A stretch of DNA of 64,000 bases from Dyella jiangningensis (GTDB lineage: Bacteria > Pseudomonadota > Gammaproteobacteria > Xanthomonadales > Rhodanobacteraceae), in NCBI RefSeq assembly GCF_003264855.1, contig NZ_NFZS01000001.1:2294001-2358000 (forward strand), in the 5' to 3' direction. The notes under the pieces were generated by a model. The model saw only the letters and a list, made by a program, of their open reading frames with translations. It ran no database searches and had not been told where the DNA came from. The position numbers and the translations under genes are program-made. Within the stretch, counting starts at the first letter, position 1, and every line of letters begins with the position of its first letter. Of this stretch, positions 1-9,310 are shown piece after piece.

Positions 1-2034
1 GATATGCACCGGCTCGTTGGCCTTCTTCGCGCCGAAATAGGCACCCGCCGGGTTCATGTAGTAGTCGTACAGATGCCAGTGCAGGGATGGCCACGCGTTG
101 TTGAGCATCCAGTAGATGACGCCGGTCGCCGGCTTGGCGGCATCCATGCGTGCGTTGAAGGCTTCGAACTGCGCGCGGACGTTGTCGTAGTTGTCGAGCT
201 GGGCCTTGGCGACGTAGTCGGCGAGGCTGGTGGGTGCACCGTAGCGATGCGCCAGCGCGTCGTCGAATGGGGTCAGCACGGCGAACGTGGACCAGTCGGC
301 GGACGCGTGAAACTGCCGCGCCTGCGGATACTTCCAGAGCGCTTCCTGCTCCTGCGGTGACAGCATGCGCGTCAGGTCTTCCATGCGCGGAATATCCGCG
401 CCCGCGCTGACCTCGGAGTCGAAGCCGAAGGCTCCGCCCAGCTTGTCTGCATACCAATAGGATGGCGGTATCCAGTCGTACGGCCCGGCCATCTTCATGC
501 CCGAAGGGCCAGCCTCGGCCGTCGCCTGGGGCACGGCGGCGGAGATGACGGGCAGCTGCCAATCCTCTTCGCGCAGCGTATCGGCGTACATCCTGGCAAT
601 GGCTGGCGGCGGCGCGTTGTCGCTACCGATGAAGAAGCCGATGACCGAAGGATGGTTGCGGAGCAGGCGCGCTTCGCTGGCCATGGAGTCTTTCGCCACC
701 TTCATGTCGGCATCGGTCCAGGGCGCGCCACCGGTCTTGGCGGCCGACTCCCATTTGTCGCAACACTCCCAGCCGGCCAGAATCAGGATGCCATGACGGT
801 CGGCCAGATCGTAGAAGCGCTGGTTCTCCAGCTTGCCTTCGCTGCGAATGGTATTGAGGCCAAGGTTGGCGATATAGCTGAATTCGGCTTCCATGCGGGC
901 AGGGTCGTCGCGCAGGAACATGTCCGGAGCCCAGCCACCGCCGCGGATCAAGAGCGGTCTGCCGTTGATGAAGAACTGGCGATACCCTTGCTTGGTCAGC
1001 TTCGAGCTGGCACTGCGTATGCCAAACGTCGCCTCCGTCTTGTCGGAGGTGGCGCCATCCACGGCTGCGGTCAGTTCAAGCGGATACAAGGGGTGATCGC
1101 CCATGCCGATGGGCCACCAGATGTTCGGATGATCGAGGGCGAGCCCCGGCGTCGTGCTGGGCGAGAACGACACTACCTGGGTTTGCCCGGGCGCCAGATG
1201 CACGGTCTGTTGCACGGCGACGCCGGCCACGGTACCGCTGATGGTCGCATCATGGGCGGCCGTATCGAGATTCTTTGCCGTCACTTTCACCGTCAACGCC
1301 GCACGCGAGAGATCCGGCAGCGACAACGTCGACAGCACGTGCGGAAAGCTCAGCTGGACCGGTCCGGTCTGCACGATGTCCACGCCGCGCCACGGACCCA
1401 TGTTGTTGTCCGGCGGGGTGGGGTTCCAGTCCACCCAGCCCATCGACAGGCTCATCCGCGGATCGCCGGGGTACACGCGCATGGCGAGCACGTTGGTGTC
1501 CGCGTGCAGCCAGCGCGTCACGTCGAACTCATGCACGGGATAGGCGCCGGCCAGGTCGGCATGGTCGGCGACCTGATGGCCGTTCACCCACACATCCGCG
1601 CTGGCGATCATGCCGTTGGTGCGCAACAGCGTGTGTCGTCCCGCCGGTGCCTTGGGCAGCGTGAACTCGGTGCGGTACCACCATGGGGTCACGAAAAGAT
1701 TCCCGCTCGCTTCCGGCACCTGTACCGCGCGCAGGTTGTCGCTGTAGAACACGTCATGCTTGAATGCATCGTTTTCGAGCAGCCCGGCCATCACCGTCGC
1801 GTGACCGCTCACCGGATACCACTCCTTGGTGGAATAGCCGGGCAACGAGATGTCCGCGCCGCCTTGCTGTGCCTTCGCGCTGTCCTGTATCTGCCAACGA
1901 TCGACGGGCGTGACCACGCCGGCGTCGGCAGCGAGCCGGATGGGCTCCCGGCTCGCCTGGGCGTGGGCGGCGGGTGCGATCGCGCACGCCAGCGCGCCCA
2001 TCATGCAAAGTGCCAGCCTGGTCGAAGTCTGCAT
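1..2034 (-). CDS. GH2 family exo-beta-D-glucosaminidase, 3' end beyond window
   Basis: The first 678 residues of a secreted glycoside hydrolase family 2 enzyme; the reading frame is still open at base 1. A signal peptide ends near AAHAQ. The GH2 jelly-roll and immunoglobulin-like domains precede a TIM barrel. The barrel carries FFIGSDNAPP (about residue 475), with Asp where most GH2 enzymes have an Asn-Glu acid/base, and FGFDSEVSAG (about residue 545), holding the nucleophile Glu. That Asp/Glu pair is typical of exo-beta-D-glucosaminidases (CsxA type) that release GlcN from chitosan oligomers. The related endo-beta-mannosidases (NixG-like) are the main alternative. The ATG at 2034 lies 4 bp after the permease stop, so the two genes are probably cotranscribed. 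The family is clear; the exact substrate is inferred. Confidence 0.88.
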   Translation of the reverse strand, partial: MQTSTRLALCMMGALACAIAPAAHAQASREPIRLAADAGVVTPVDRWQIQDSAKAQQGGADISLPGYSTKEWYPVSGHATVMAGLLENDAFKHDVFYSDNLRAVQVPEASGNLFVTPWWYRTEFTLPKAPAGRHTLLRTNGMIASADVWVNGHQVADHADLAGAYPVHEFDVTRWLHADTNVLAMRVYPGDPRMSLSMGWVDWNPTPPDNNMGPWRGVDIVQTGPVQLSFPHVLSTLSLPDLSRAALTVKVTAKNLDTAAHDATISGTVAGVAVQQTVHLAPGQTQVVSFSPSTTPGLALDHPNIWWPIGMGDHPLYPLELTAAVDGATSDKTEATFGIRSASSKLTKQGYRQFFINGRPLLIRGGGWAPDMFLRDDPARMEAEFSYIANLGLNTIRSEGKLENQRFYDLADRHGILILAGWECCDKWESAAKTGGAPWTDADMKVAKDSMASEARLLRNHPSVIGFFIGSDNAPPPAIARMYADTLREEDWQLPVISAAVPQATAEAGPSGMKMAGPYDWIPPSYWYADKLGGAFGFDSEVSAGADIPRMEDLTRMLSPQEQEALWKYPQARQFHASADWSTFAVLTPFDDALAHRYGAPTSLADYVAKAQLDNYDNVRAQFEAFNARMDAAKPATGVIYWMLNNAWPSLHWHLYDYYMNPAGAYFGAKKANEPVHI

Positions 2035-2038
2035 GGCG

Positions 2039-3427
2039 TTACTGTTTCCCGAGATAGGTTTCGTGCACTTCAACGGGTGCGAACGGCCAGGACCGGTTGA
2101 CCCTGGCCCAGATCGCGAAGACCACGAGGCCGGCGACGATCCACACGCCCGACAGGACCAGCGACAAGGTGGAAGCGGATATGTACACATAGGCCCAGCC
2201 CAGCAGCGCGATCACGCAGGGCACCGGGTAGAGCCACTGCCTGTAGGGACGCGCGAGCTTCGGTTGCCGCTTGCGCAGCACGACCAATGCCGCGATCTGC
2301 GCGATGGACTGCACGATGATGGTCGCGGCCAGCAGCATGTTGATGACCTCGGTGAGGTCGAGGAAGGTGCCGATCGCCGTCACCACGCCCATCGTGAGCA
2401 ACGCCACGTGAGGGAAACCGTGCCGCGCATGCAGATGGCCGAACACCGAGAGGAACACCTTGTCCTGCGCCGCCTGGAACGGCACGCGCGAGCCGCCCAG
2501 CAGGCCGGTGAACACCGAGGCAAATGCCGTGACGATGATGAGGACGGTCATGACGGCGGCGGCAACGTGGCCCCAGCTGCGCTCCACCACCAGCGATGCC
2601 ACGGACTTGGACTGGGCGATGTCCTGCCACGGCGCCACGCCGAGCACGCTGATGTTGAGCAGGAGATAGACGAACATCATCGCGATGACCGAGATGATGA
2701 TGGATCCCGGCATGGTCCGGCCCGGATCGCGCAGCTCGTCGCCGATGTAGGCGGTGGTGTTGTAGCCGAGATAGTCGTAGATGCCGATGATCAGCCCTGC
2801 GCCGAGCCCCACGAAGAAGTGGCTGCCGAACATGTCGGGTGGATAGGTGAAGGCGAACCTCGGGTTGAAATGCGAGAAGCCCGCCGCGGCTACGCCGATC
2901 ACCGACACCAGCATGACGATCCACAGCGCAATCGTGATCGCCCGCACCGATTCAATGCGCCGGTACAGCATCCAGGTGACGAGCGCGGTCGCGGCCACGC
3001 TCACCAGGTGCACCGGCCACCATCCCAGGTTGGGGAAGAAGAAGCCCAGGTATTCCGCCATGCCGATGATGCCCGTGGACATCAGCAGCGGAATCGCCAG
3101 CAGCATCGTCCAGATGAACAGGAACGGCATCAGCTTGCCGGTGCGGTACTGGAACGCTTCGCGCAGGTAGACGTAGGTGCCGCCGGAACCCGGCATGGCT
3201 GCACCGAGTTCGGCCCAGACCAGGCCGTCGGCCATCGCCAGGATGGCGCCTGCGATCCAGCCGATGACGGCCTGCGGCCCGCCCATGGCGGCGACCATGA
3301 TGGGGATGGTAATGAACGGCCCGACGCCGCACATCTGCGTCATGTTGATCGCGGTGCCCGCGAACAAGCCAATCGAACGGTGAAAGGCGTTGTCGCGAAC
3401 AGGCGGCTGCGCGCTGGAATCCTTCAT
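2039..3427 (-). CDS. APC superfamily permease
   Basis: A 462-residue inner-membrane transporter with about 12 hydrophobic segments. It starts with the APC signature region (SIGLFAGTAINMTQMCGVGPFI), and the Gly-rich TM1 break is visible. APC members usually import amino acids, polyamines or related amines by proton symport or exchange. It lies between a TonB receptor gene upstream and the GH2 gene 4 bp downstream. It may therefore carry a product of this locus, for example an amino sugar or amino acid released from glycan or glycoprotein, but the sequence does not fix the substrate. The ATG start at 3427 fits the cytoplasmic N-terminus (MKDSSAQPPVRDNAFHRS). Confidence 0.85.
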   Translation of the reverse strand: MKDSSAQPPVRDNAFHRSIGLFAGTAINMTQMCGVGPFITIPIMVAAMGGPQAVIGWIAGAILAMADGLVWAELGAAMPGSGGTYVYLREAFQYRTGKLMPFLFIWTMLLAIPLLMSTGIIGMAEYLGFFFPNLGWWPVHLVSVAATALVTWMLYRRIESVRAITIALWIVMLVSVIGVAAAGFSHFNPRFAFTYPPDMFGSHFFVGLGAGLIIGIYDYLGYNTTAYIGDELRDPGRTMPGSIIISVIAMMFVYLLLNISVLGVAPWQDIAQSKSVASLVVERSWGHVAAAVMTVLIIVTAFASVFTGLLGGSRVPFQAAQDKVFLSVFGHLHARHGFPHVALLTMGVVTAIGTFLDLTEVINMLLAATIIVQSIAQIAALVVLRKRQPKLARPYRQWLYPVPCVIALLGWAYVYISASTLSLVLSGVWIVAGLVVFAIWARVNRSWPFAPVEVHETYLGKQ

Positions 3428-3581
3428 GCGGGCCTTGTCGTGGTTGGCGAGTGAAGTGTCGATGTCGGTGCCCCAGTGGCGATGGTGGTGCTACGAAGCA
3501 TTCAGCGTGCCCGTCGGCGACATCGCTCCCGGGTGGGAAGAAGTCGCCGGCAGGCACGCGCCGAAGAGGGCATGGCCTTCG

Positions 3582-6500
3582 TTACCACTGGCCGCGTACG
3601 CCCAACATGAACATGCGCTCGGAGAACGTCGAGTGCCCCGGCTGATCTGGCCACACCAGGTAGTAGCGCTGGTACTCGTTGGTGAGGTTGGTGCCGTCCA
3701 GGAACACCTCGGCGTACTTGCTGAACTTGTACGAGATCGACGCATCGAGGTACTTCTGCGGCGCCTCGTACATCTCCATGCCGGTGATGCCGCCCACGCT
3801 GTCCATCACCGCGCGCCGCGAGCGGTAGTTGTACGCGACGCGGGCCTGGAAGTGATCGTCCTGGTACCACAGGATGAGGTTGCCGGACTTGGTGGAGTTG
3901 TCCTGGAAAGGGATCTCCTTGCCGGCGAGGTCCTTCTCGCCCGAGTTGCTCGGCGCATAGGTGGCGTTGATCTCCATGCCCGTCTTGGACAGGAAGCCCG
4001 GCAGGAAGGTGAAACCCTGGCGGTAGTCGAACTCCGCGCCGTGAATGCTGTTGCCGGTGCCCTGCACGGGCTGGGTGATCACGATGCAATGGTTGCGGAC
4101 GACGCCGTCCTCGTCCGGCAGGTCGCAGTTGGTCACGCTGCCGTTCTTGATGAAGCTGTCCACGTTGATGCGGAACAGGGCCAGGCTGAGCATGCTGGTG
4201 GGATTGATGTAGTACTCCAGTGATGCGCCGTAGTTGGTGGAGCGCCAGGGGTTGAGGTCCGGGTTGCCGGTCGACGTGCCATTGGAGACGCGGAAGATCG
4301 GGCCTTGCGGCGTTTCGGCCAGCGAGTAGTTCAGCTGCAGGCCGCCGCCCCAGGTGCTGAGGTCCAGCGGCATCATGTTCTTGGAGTAGGCGAGGCGGAA
4401 CTTCAGGCTGTCGGTGATATCCAGCGAGAAATTGAAGGAGGGCAGCACATCCTGGTAGCTGCGCTTGGTGAGGGCCGTGCCGGCGTCGATCGGTTCGTCG
4501 CCGTACGAGCCGGGGGCTCCCGTCAGGTGCTGGGTCACGTCAAGATGGGTGCGAATCAGGCGCACACCGAGGTTGCCGCTGTATGGCATGTCCCACAGGG
4601 TGCCGTTGAAGTCGCCCTGCAGGTAGCCGGTGAGCTCCTTCAGTCGTACGGCCCAGGTCGTTCCAGGCTCGGCCACCTTCACGGTATCGGGGTAGAGCGA
4701 TTTCCAGTACGACACGGGATCTTTCAGGGCCGATGGATCGATCGCCCAGAAGTTGATGCCCGAGCCCAGCAGGTTGGTGTATTGCTTGAAGTTGTTGGCC
4801 AGTGGCGCCGCGGTGTTGGGCATCGATACCGCGGACAGCGGGCCCGCGCGGAAGTAGCCCACGTCGTTACCCGCCGTGCAGTCGCCACTGTTGAGCACCA
4901 CGTCGGCGCCGACATAGCGCACCAGGCAACCGTTGGGATCGCTCGCACCCATGCCCGCATAAACCGGCGTTTCCAGCGTCCAGCCATTGTTGTCGGCGCT
5001 GCGGATGCTGTTGCGCAGGCCGAACTCGAGCTTGAAGCCATCCTGGAAATCGTACTTGCCGTCGAAGCGCAACGCGTTCAACGCCACCTTGCGGTCGTAA
5101 TCGCCGGAAGACTCCAGTGTCTTCATCGTCCAGTCGCTGGGGTTGGCGAAATTCGCCGCCAGCGAGGAAGGCACGCTGACGGTGATATAGCGGCCATTGA
5201 AGTTGGCGACGATAGGCACCGTGTTCTGCGGAATGCCGTTGGCATTGAATACGCGGTTGCCGCCCAGTTGTGCCGGATAGACCATGGTGCCCGGCGGCAC
5301 CGAGTTCGGATCGACGCCATCCATCAGCACGTTGGGCCATAACGCGCCATCGGAATCGGAGATGTTGATGTCGGTTTCCTGGTACGACTGGGAGGCCGTA
5401 TCGTGGATGCCGCGCACGCTGGCCGTGAATGGCCCGCCGTTGTCGTAATCCAGCTGGAGATTGAAGTTCTTCGCGATGGAATCCTTCTGGATCATCGACG
5501 AGTACGACTCCACGTCGCCCGGCCACTTCTGGTAAACCTGCGTGGTGTAGATCTGCGAACCCTCCCAGCCTGGTTCGGGGGTGCCGTAGGAGCCCAGGGC
5601 CGGGCTGCCGGTGTTGCGCGACTGCAGCGGCACATACGTTGCGCCCTGCCAGTTGGTGGAGTTGAACTGGATGCCGAAGTTGCGGTTGTACTCGTGCTGC
5701 TGCGAGTAGAAGAAGTCGCTGGTCGCGGTGAAGCCGCTGCCAAGATCCATCTGGAACGACGCGTTGGCCGACTTGCGCTTGCGCTGGGTGATGATGTCGT
5801 TGAGGCCGATGTCCTGGCTGCCCATGAAGACGCCATTGGACTTGCCATCACCGTTGACGTCCACGCTGCCGTCCGCGTTCTGCACGATCTTCGACGGAAT
5901 GGGGGCGCCATTCCACGGCGTCAGGAAGCCGTTGTAGCCGCCTGCGCTGGCCGCGTTCTCGCCATTGAACACGACGCCGTACTGGTCGAGGCCTTCGGTG
6001 GCGTTCATGCGGCGGGTGTCGGAGTAGTCCGCGGAAACCAGCAGGCCCCAATGGCCGTTGTCATTGTAGGAAATCAGGCCGTTGGCTTCGGGTCCCGTAT
6101 GCTCGGTGGTGCTGCCGCGTTCGCCATTGGCGGAGTAGCTGTAGGTGAACCCGCTGGGCAGATCCCACGGTCGATACGTGTGCAGGTCGATGGCGCCGCT
6201 GATGCCGCCGTCCGTGGTGCTGGCGGTGGTCGACTTGATCACGTCCACGCCATGGAACAGCGTCGACGGCAGCATGGTGAAGTCCGGCTGCTGCGAATCG
6301 ATCTGGTCGGCGGTGATGAACACTTCGCCGTTCAGCATGGTGCCGACCTGGGGCAGGCCGCGCACATCCACCGAGGTGCCGACACCGGCGTCGCGATTGA
6401 TCTGCACGCCGGTAACGCGCTGCAGGGAGTCGGTAATGGTGGTATCGGGCAGGGCGCCGATGTTCTCCGCGGTGATGCTGTCCTGGATGTTGGGCGCCTC

Positions 6501-6788
6501 ACGCTTGAGGTCGATGGCACGCATCTGCGACGCGCGCACGCCCGATACGTTCACCGTCGCCAATGTCGCCGCGCTCTTCTCGGCATCGCTTTCCTTCTTG
6601 TCGGTCTTCTTGGCGTCGGGAGATGGCGTTGCCGGCGCGGGCGTGGTCTGTGGCGTGGTGGCCTGCGGCGCCGGGCCGTCGGGCTGCATGTCGGCGAAGG
6701 TCGAGGCCGAGGCCGATGCCGATACGGCAGCGAACAGCGACACGGTGATGGCAAAAGACAAAGGATGCTTGCGAAGTACGGTGGACAT
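3582..6788 (-). CDS. TonB-dependent receptor (Xanthomonas/Caulobacter type)
   Basis: A 1,068-residue outer-membrane receptor. The start at 6788 gives a proper signal peptide (MSTVLRKHPLSFAITVSLFA), whereas the frame stays open upstream without signal-like sequence. After a Pro/Thr-rich linker (residues 40-70) comes the plug, with VNVSGVRASQMRAIDLKR, NIGALPDTTITDSLQRVTGVQ and DVRGLPQ, which is the pattern of the large TIGR01782-type receptors. The C-terminus MFMLGVRGQW ends in an aromatic residue as needed for barrel assembly. Known members import glycan fragments across the outer membrane with TonB/ExbBD energy. The neighbours GH2, GH20 and glucokinase suggest an amino-sugar oligosaccharide ligand, which is inference. 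Confidence 0.92.
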   Translation of the reverse strand: MSTVLRKHPLSFAITVSLFAAVSASASASTFADMQPDGPAPQATTPQTTPAPATPSPDAKKTDKKESDAEKSAATLATVNVSGVRASQMRAIDLKREAPNIQDSITAENIGALPDTTITDSLQRVTGVQINRDAGVGTSVDVRGLPQVGTMLNGEVFITADQIDSQQPDFTMLPSTLFHGVDVIKSTTASTTDGGISGAIDLHTYRPWDLPSGFTYSYSANGERGSTTEHTGPEANGLISYNDNGHWGLLVSADYSDTRRMNATEGLDQYGVVFNGENAASAGGYNGFLTPWNGAPIPSKIVQNADGSVDVNGDGKSNGVFMGSQDIGLNDIITQRKRKSANASFQMDLGSGFTATSDFFYSQQHEYNRNFGIQFNSTNWQGATYVPLQSRNTGSPALGSYGTPEPGWEGSQIYTTQVYQKWPGDVESYSSMIQKDSIAKNFNLQLDYDNGGPFTASVRGIHDTASQSYQETDINISDSDGALWPNVLMDGVDPNSVPPGTMVYPAQLGGNRVFNANGIPQNTVPIVANFNGRYITVSVPSSLAANFANPSDWTMKTLESSGDYDRKVALNALRFDGKYDFQDGFKLEFGLRNSIRSADNNGWTLETPVYAGMGASDPNGCLVRYVGADVVLNSGDCTAGNDVGYFRAGPLSAVSMPNTAAPLANNFKQYTNLLGSGINFWAIDPSALKDPVSYWKSLYPDTVKVAEPGTTWAVRLKELTGYLQGDFNGTLWDMPYSGNLGVRLIRTHLDVTQHLTGAPGSYGDEPIDAGTALTKRSYQDVLPSFNFSLDITDSLKFRLAYSKNMMPLDLSTWGGGLQLNYSLAETPQGPIFRVSNGTSTGNPDLNPWRSTNYGASLEYYINPTSMLSLALFRINVDSFIKNGSVTNCDLPDEDGVVRNHCIVITQPVQGTGNSIHGAEFDYRQGFTFLPGFLSKTGMEINATYAPSNSGEKDLAGKEIPFQDNSTKSGNLILWYQDDHFQARVAYNYRSRRAVMDSVGGITGMEMYEAPQKYLDASISYKFSKYAEVFLDGTNLTNEYQRYYLVWPDQPGHSTFSERMFMLGVRGQW

Positions 6789-6948
6789 GGGCTTTGACCT
6801 CGTTGGTGTTGCCTGTCGAACCTCAACTGCTCCGTGGGTAATCCGAAATGCGTACCGCGCGACGGTGCCGTCGGCACGCCACCGTGATGCGATGTGTCTG
6901 CCTCCCCAGTCCGGACGTCGTGCGCCCGGGCTGCTCCTGCCACTACTT
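6789..6948 (-). promoter_or_regulatory. Upstream region of the TonB receptor gene
   Basis: About 160 bp between the receptor start and the hairpin after GH20. It must hold the receptor promoter. A small inverted repeat (GTGCC, 3 bp, GGCAC at 6865-6877) overlaps GACGG-TG-CCGTC (6861-6872). No copy of the 16-bp palindrome found upstream of glk occurs here. The core promoter could not be placed with confidence. Confidence 0.35.
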
Positions 6949-6968
6949 CGCGGAGCGCCTGCTCCGCG
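6949..6968 (-). terminator. Hairpin after GH20
   Basis: Perfect 8-bp stem CGCGGAGC/GCTCCGCG with a 4-nt loop, starting 5 nt after the GH20 TAG on the minus strand. There is no U-run, so it is a probable but weak intrinsic terminator. It separates the glk-GH20 unit from the receptor gene. Confidence 0.45.
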
Positions 6969-6973
6969 ACCCG

Positions 6974-9310
6974 CTATTTCGATAACGTCACGCGTGCCAA
7001 TGCCCACTGGCCATCGCGTGGATCGCCAGTGGCGAAAATGCAAAGGTCACGCACGTCGCTCCCCGGCGGCATGGCGACCTTGGCATCAAGACGGTGCTGT
7101 CCCTGGGCGTGTGTCACGCCATCCAGCGGCAGGCGCGCGAGCAGCGGACCCGTGCACGAATCGCCATGGATCTCGAACTCGCCGGCTGCGCCTGCCTTGT
7201 TGCGGACCACGGCGTCCCTGGCTTCGTCGCCAAAGCGCCACGCGATGCGTTCGACCAGCAGCGAGACATGCGTGACGCCGCCCACCGGCGCCTGAGGCCA
7301 TGACCAGCACGCATTGCCGATGTCCACGCTGTAGGTCGGCCGTGGTCCCTTCGCCGGCTTGCTGCCATCGAGGCGCGAGCCGGGCTGGTGGGAGCAGGTT
7401 TCAAGCGCGCTGCCGTCACGAGCCTGCAAGGCGGTTTCGTCCACCACCTGCGTACGTGGCGCGGCAAGCTCGAAACCGTCCGATGCGAAGGTGGCGGCGC
7501 GCAGGGTCACGGGGCCCGTCAGCGTGAGGGCTTGCGTGTACCGCGTGGACTGGTTGGTGGGATCGGATCCATCCGTCGTGTAGCGAATCGTTCCGAAATG
7601 CGACTGGTTGAACAGCTCGACGCGGAGTGTGCCGCGAGATGCCGCGGATACCTGGAAGGAGGGCGCGAACGCGCTGTCGGCATAGTCGATGCCGAGCGCG
7701 CGGTAACGTGCCAGCTCGGCCGGCATGCGCTGAAGGAAGCCGTTCCAGTCGTGCGCCTCGGCGGGCGACCAGCCAAGCTCTGCCAGCGCCGCGATGCGTG
7801 GGAACACCGCATGCTGGTCATGCGCGAAGCTGCGCATCTGCTCGGCCCAGAGTCCGGCCTGCACGCCGATGATGTGCCTGGCTTCGTCCGCGCTCGCGCC
7901 CTGCGGGACGACGGCCGTGTCATAGGCCTGCTGCAACGTCACCGCCGGAGGCGGGCCTGCCCACTCGTCGGGCAGGTCGGACTGGATGTGATCGAAGTAC
8001 AGCGATTCCTGTGGCGTCATGATCACGTCGTGGCCCTGCTTGAGGGCGGCGAGCGCCACGCGCTCGTTGTGGTCGCCATGCCACGACATCACCACCTGCG
8101 ACTGCGGCAGCGTCACGCCGGCCGCCAGCTCGTCGTCCCAGCCCACCGGTATGCGCCCATGCTTGAGCAGATGCTCCGCTACCTGCTGCATGAACCAGGC
8201 TTGCAGCTCATCCATGTTCGCCAGGCCGAGCCGCTGCATCCGCGCACGCGTTTCGGCCGATGCGTTCCATTGCTGCTTGTCGGCTTCGTCGCCGCCGATG
8301 GAGATGTAGCGCGAGGGAAACAGCTGCATCATCTCGTCGAGCACGTCATCGACGAACTGCAGGGTCTTTTCATCGGGCTTGAGCAGCCAGGGGCTGACAC
8401 CCCAGTCGGTCCACACGGGCGGACGCGCGCCGGTGACGCCAAGCGATGGATAGGCGGCGATGGCCGCCTGGGAATGTCCGGGCAGGTCGAACTCCGGCAC
8501 GACGTCCACGTAGCGCTCGGCGGCATAACGCACGACGTCGCGCGCCTGCGCTTCGGTGTAGTAGCCGCAATAGGGTTGTTCAGTCGAGCCGGTGAGTTCG
8601 GCGTCGAGGCCGACTGCCTTGCGGCATGCGCCGATCGTCGTCAGTGCAGGGTACTTGGGAATCTCGAGGCGCCAGCCCTGATCTTCGGTCAGATGCCACA
8701 GCAGCACGTTCAACTTGTTGAGCGACATCCAGTCGATCAGCTTCTTGATGTCGGCCACGCTCTGGAAATGCCGCCCGGAATCGAGCAGCAGGGCACGCCA
8801 TGCGAACCGTGGATGATCGTCGATGACGCCGTACGCTACGTCGACGGGTTTGCCTCGCGCCCATCCGGGCGGCGTGAGCAGCTGCCACAGGGTGACGCTG
8901 CCGTAGAACGCGCCGCGCGGCGTTCGCGCCGTCACCCGGATGCCTTCGTCATCCACGGTGATGCGGTAGCCGGATGCGTCCGCGATATCGGCACCCGCGT
9001 CCATCTCGAACGTAATCGTCGGGTGCGCCGCATCCGTCGTCGTCGTCCGCAAGTGCAGCGCATGGGTGTCGGCCAGCCGCTGCACCAGTCGCTCGGCGAT
9101 GCGTTGCACCTCCGGCTGATCCGGGCCGTGCACGCGAACGATGGCGCCATCCGCGACCTGGACCACACCCGATCCGGCCGCTTTGGCCATGGCCGGCTGT
9201 GGCAGCAGAGACCATGCAGGCGTGACGGGCGACGCCATGGCCGCGCCGCACACCACCAGCCAGGCGACGGCGGCACAGCGGAGCAGGCGGGCTGTCGCGA
9301 CGCGGCTCAT
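6974..9310 (-). CDS. GH20 beta-N-acetylhexosaminidase
   Basis: A 778-residue exported enzyme that removes terminal beta-GlcNAc or GalNAc from oligosaccharides, probably in the periplasm. The N-terminal signal segment (ATARLLRCAAVAWLVVCGAAMA) is followed by a GH20b domain and then the TIM barrel with HLTEDQGWRLEIPKYP, VVPEFDLPGHSQAA and SIGGDEADKQQW. The last holds the conserved Asp-Glu pair for substrate-assisted catalysis. A C-terminal chitobiase-type domain (FGTIRYTTDGSDPTNQSTRY, about residue 590) and a further beta-rich region follow. The ATG at 9310 overlaps the glk stop by 4 bp (ATGA), so the pair is translationally coupled. Signal peptide and overlap both support this start. Confidence 0.93.
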   Translation of the reverse strand: MSRVATARLLRCAAVAWLVVCGAAMASPVTPAWSLLPQPAMAKAAGSGVVQVADGAIVRVHGPDQPEVQRIAERLVQRLADTHALHLRTTTTDAAHPTITFEMDAGADIADASGYRITVDDEGIRVTARTPRGAFYGSVTLWQLLTPPGWARGKPVDVAYGVIDDHPRFAWRALLLDSGRHFQSVADIKKLIDWMSLNKLNVLLWHLTEDQGWRLEIPKYPALTTIGACRKAVGLDAELTGSTEQPYCGYYTEAQARDVVRYAAERYVDVVPEFDLPGHSQAAIAAYPSLGVTGARPPVWTDWGVSPWLLKPDEKTLQFVDDVLDEMMQLFPSRYISIGGDEADKQQWNASAETRARMQRLGLANMDELQAWFMQQVAEHLLKHGRIPVGWDDELAAGVTLPQSQVVMSWHGDHNERVALAALKQGHDVIMTPQESLYFDHIQSDLPDEWAGPPPAVTLQQAYDTAVVPQGASADEARHIIGVQAGLWAEQMRSFAHDQHAVFPRIAALAELGWSPAEAHDWNGFLQRMPAELARYRALGIDYADSAFAPSFQVSAASRGTLRVELFNQSHFGTIRYTTDGSDPTNQSTRYTQALTLTGPVTLRAATFASDGFELAAPRTQVVDETALQARDGSALETCSHQPGSRLDGSKPAKGPRPTYSVDIGNACWSWPQAPVGGVTHVSLLVERIAWRFGDEARDAVVRNKAGAAGEFEIHGDSCTGPLLARLPLDGVTHAQGQHRLDAKVAMPPGSDVRDLCIFATGDPRDGQWALARVTLSK

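Noticed and set aside
1-2034. Beta-galactosidase or standard beta-mannosidase assignment for the GH2 gene
   Set aside because: The acid/base position reads SDN instead of NE, as in exo-beta-D-glucosaminidases, so a LacZ-type call is unlikely.
1850-3454. Open frame of 534 codons antisense to the APC permease gene
   Set aside because: Its His/Asp/Arg-rich composition is what an antisense reading of hydrophobic codons gives; the permease is clear on the other strand.
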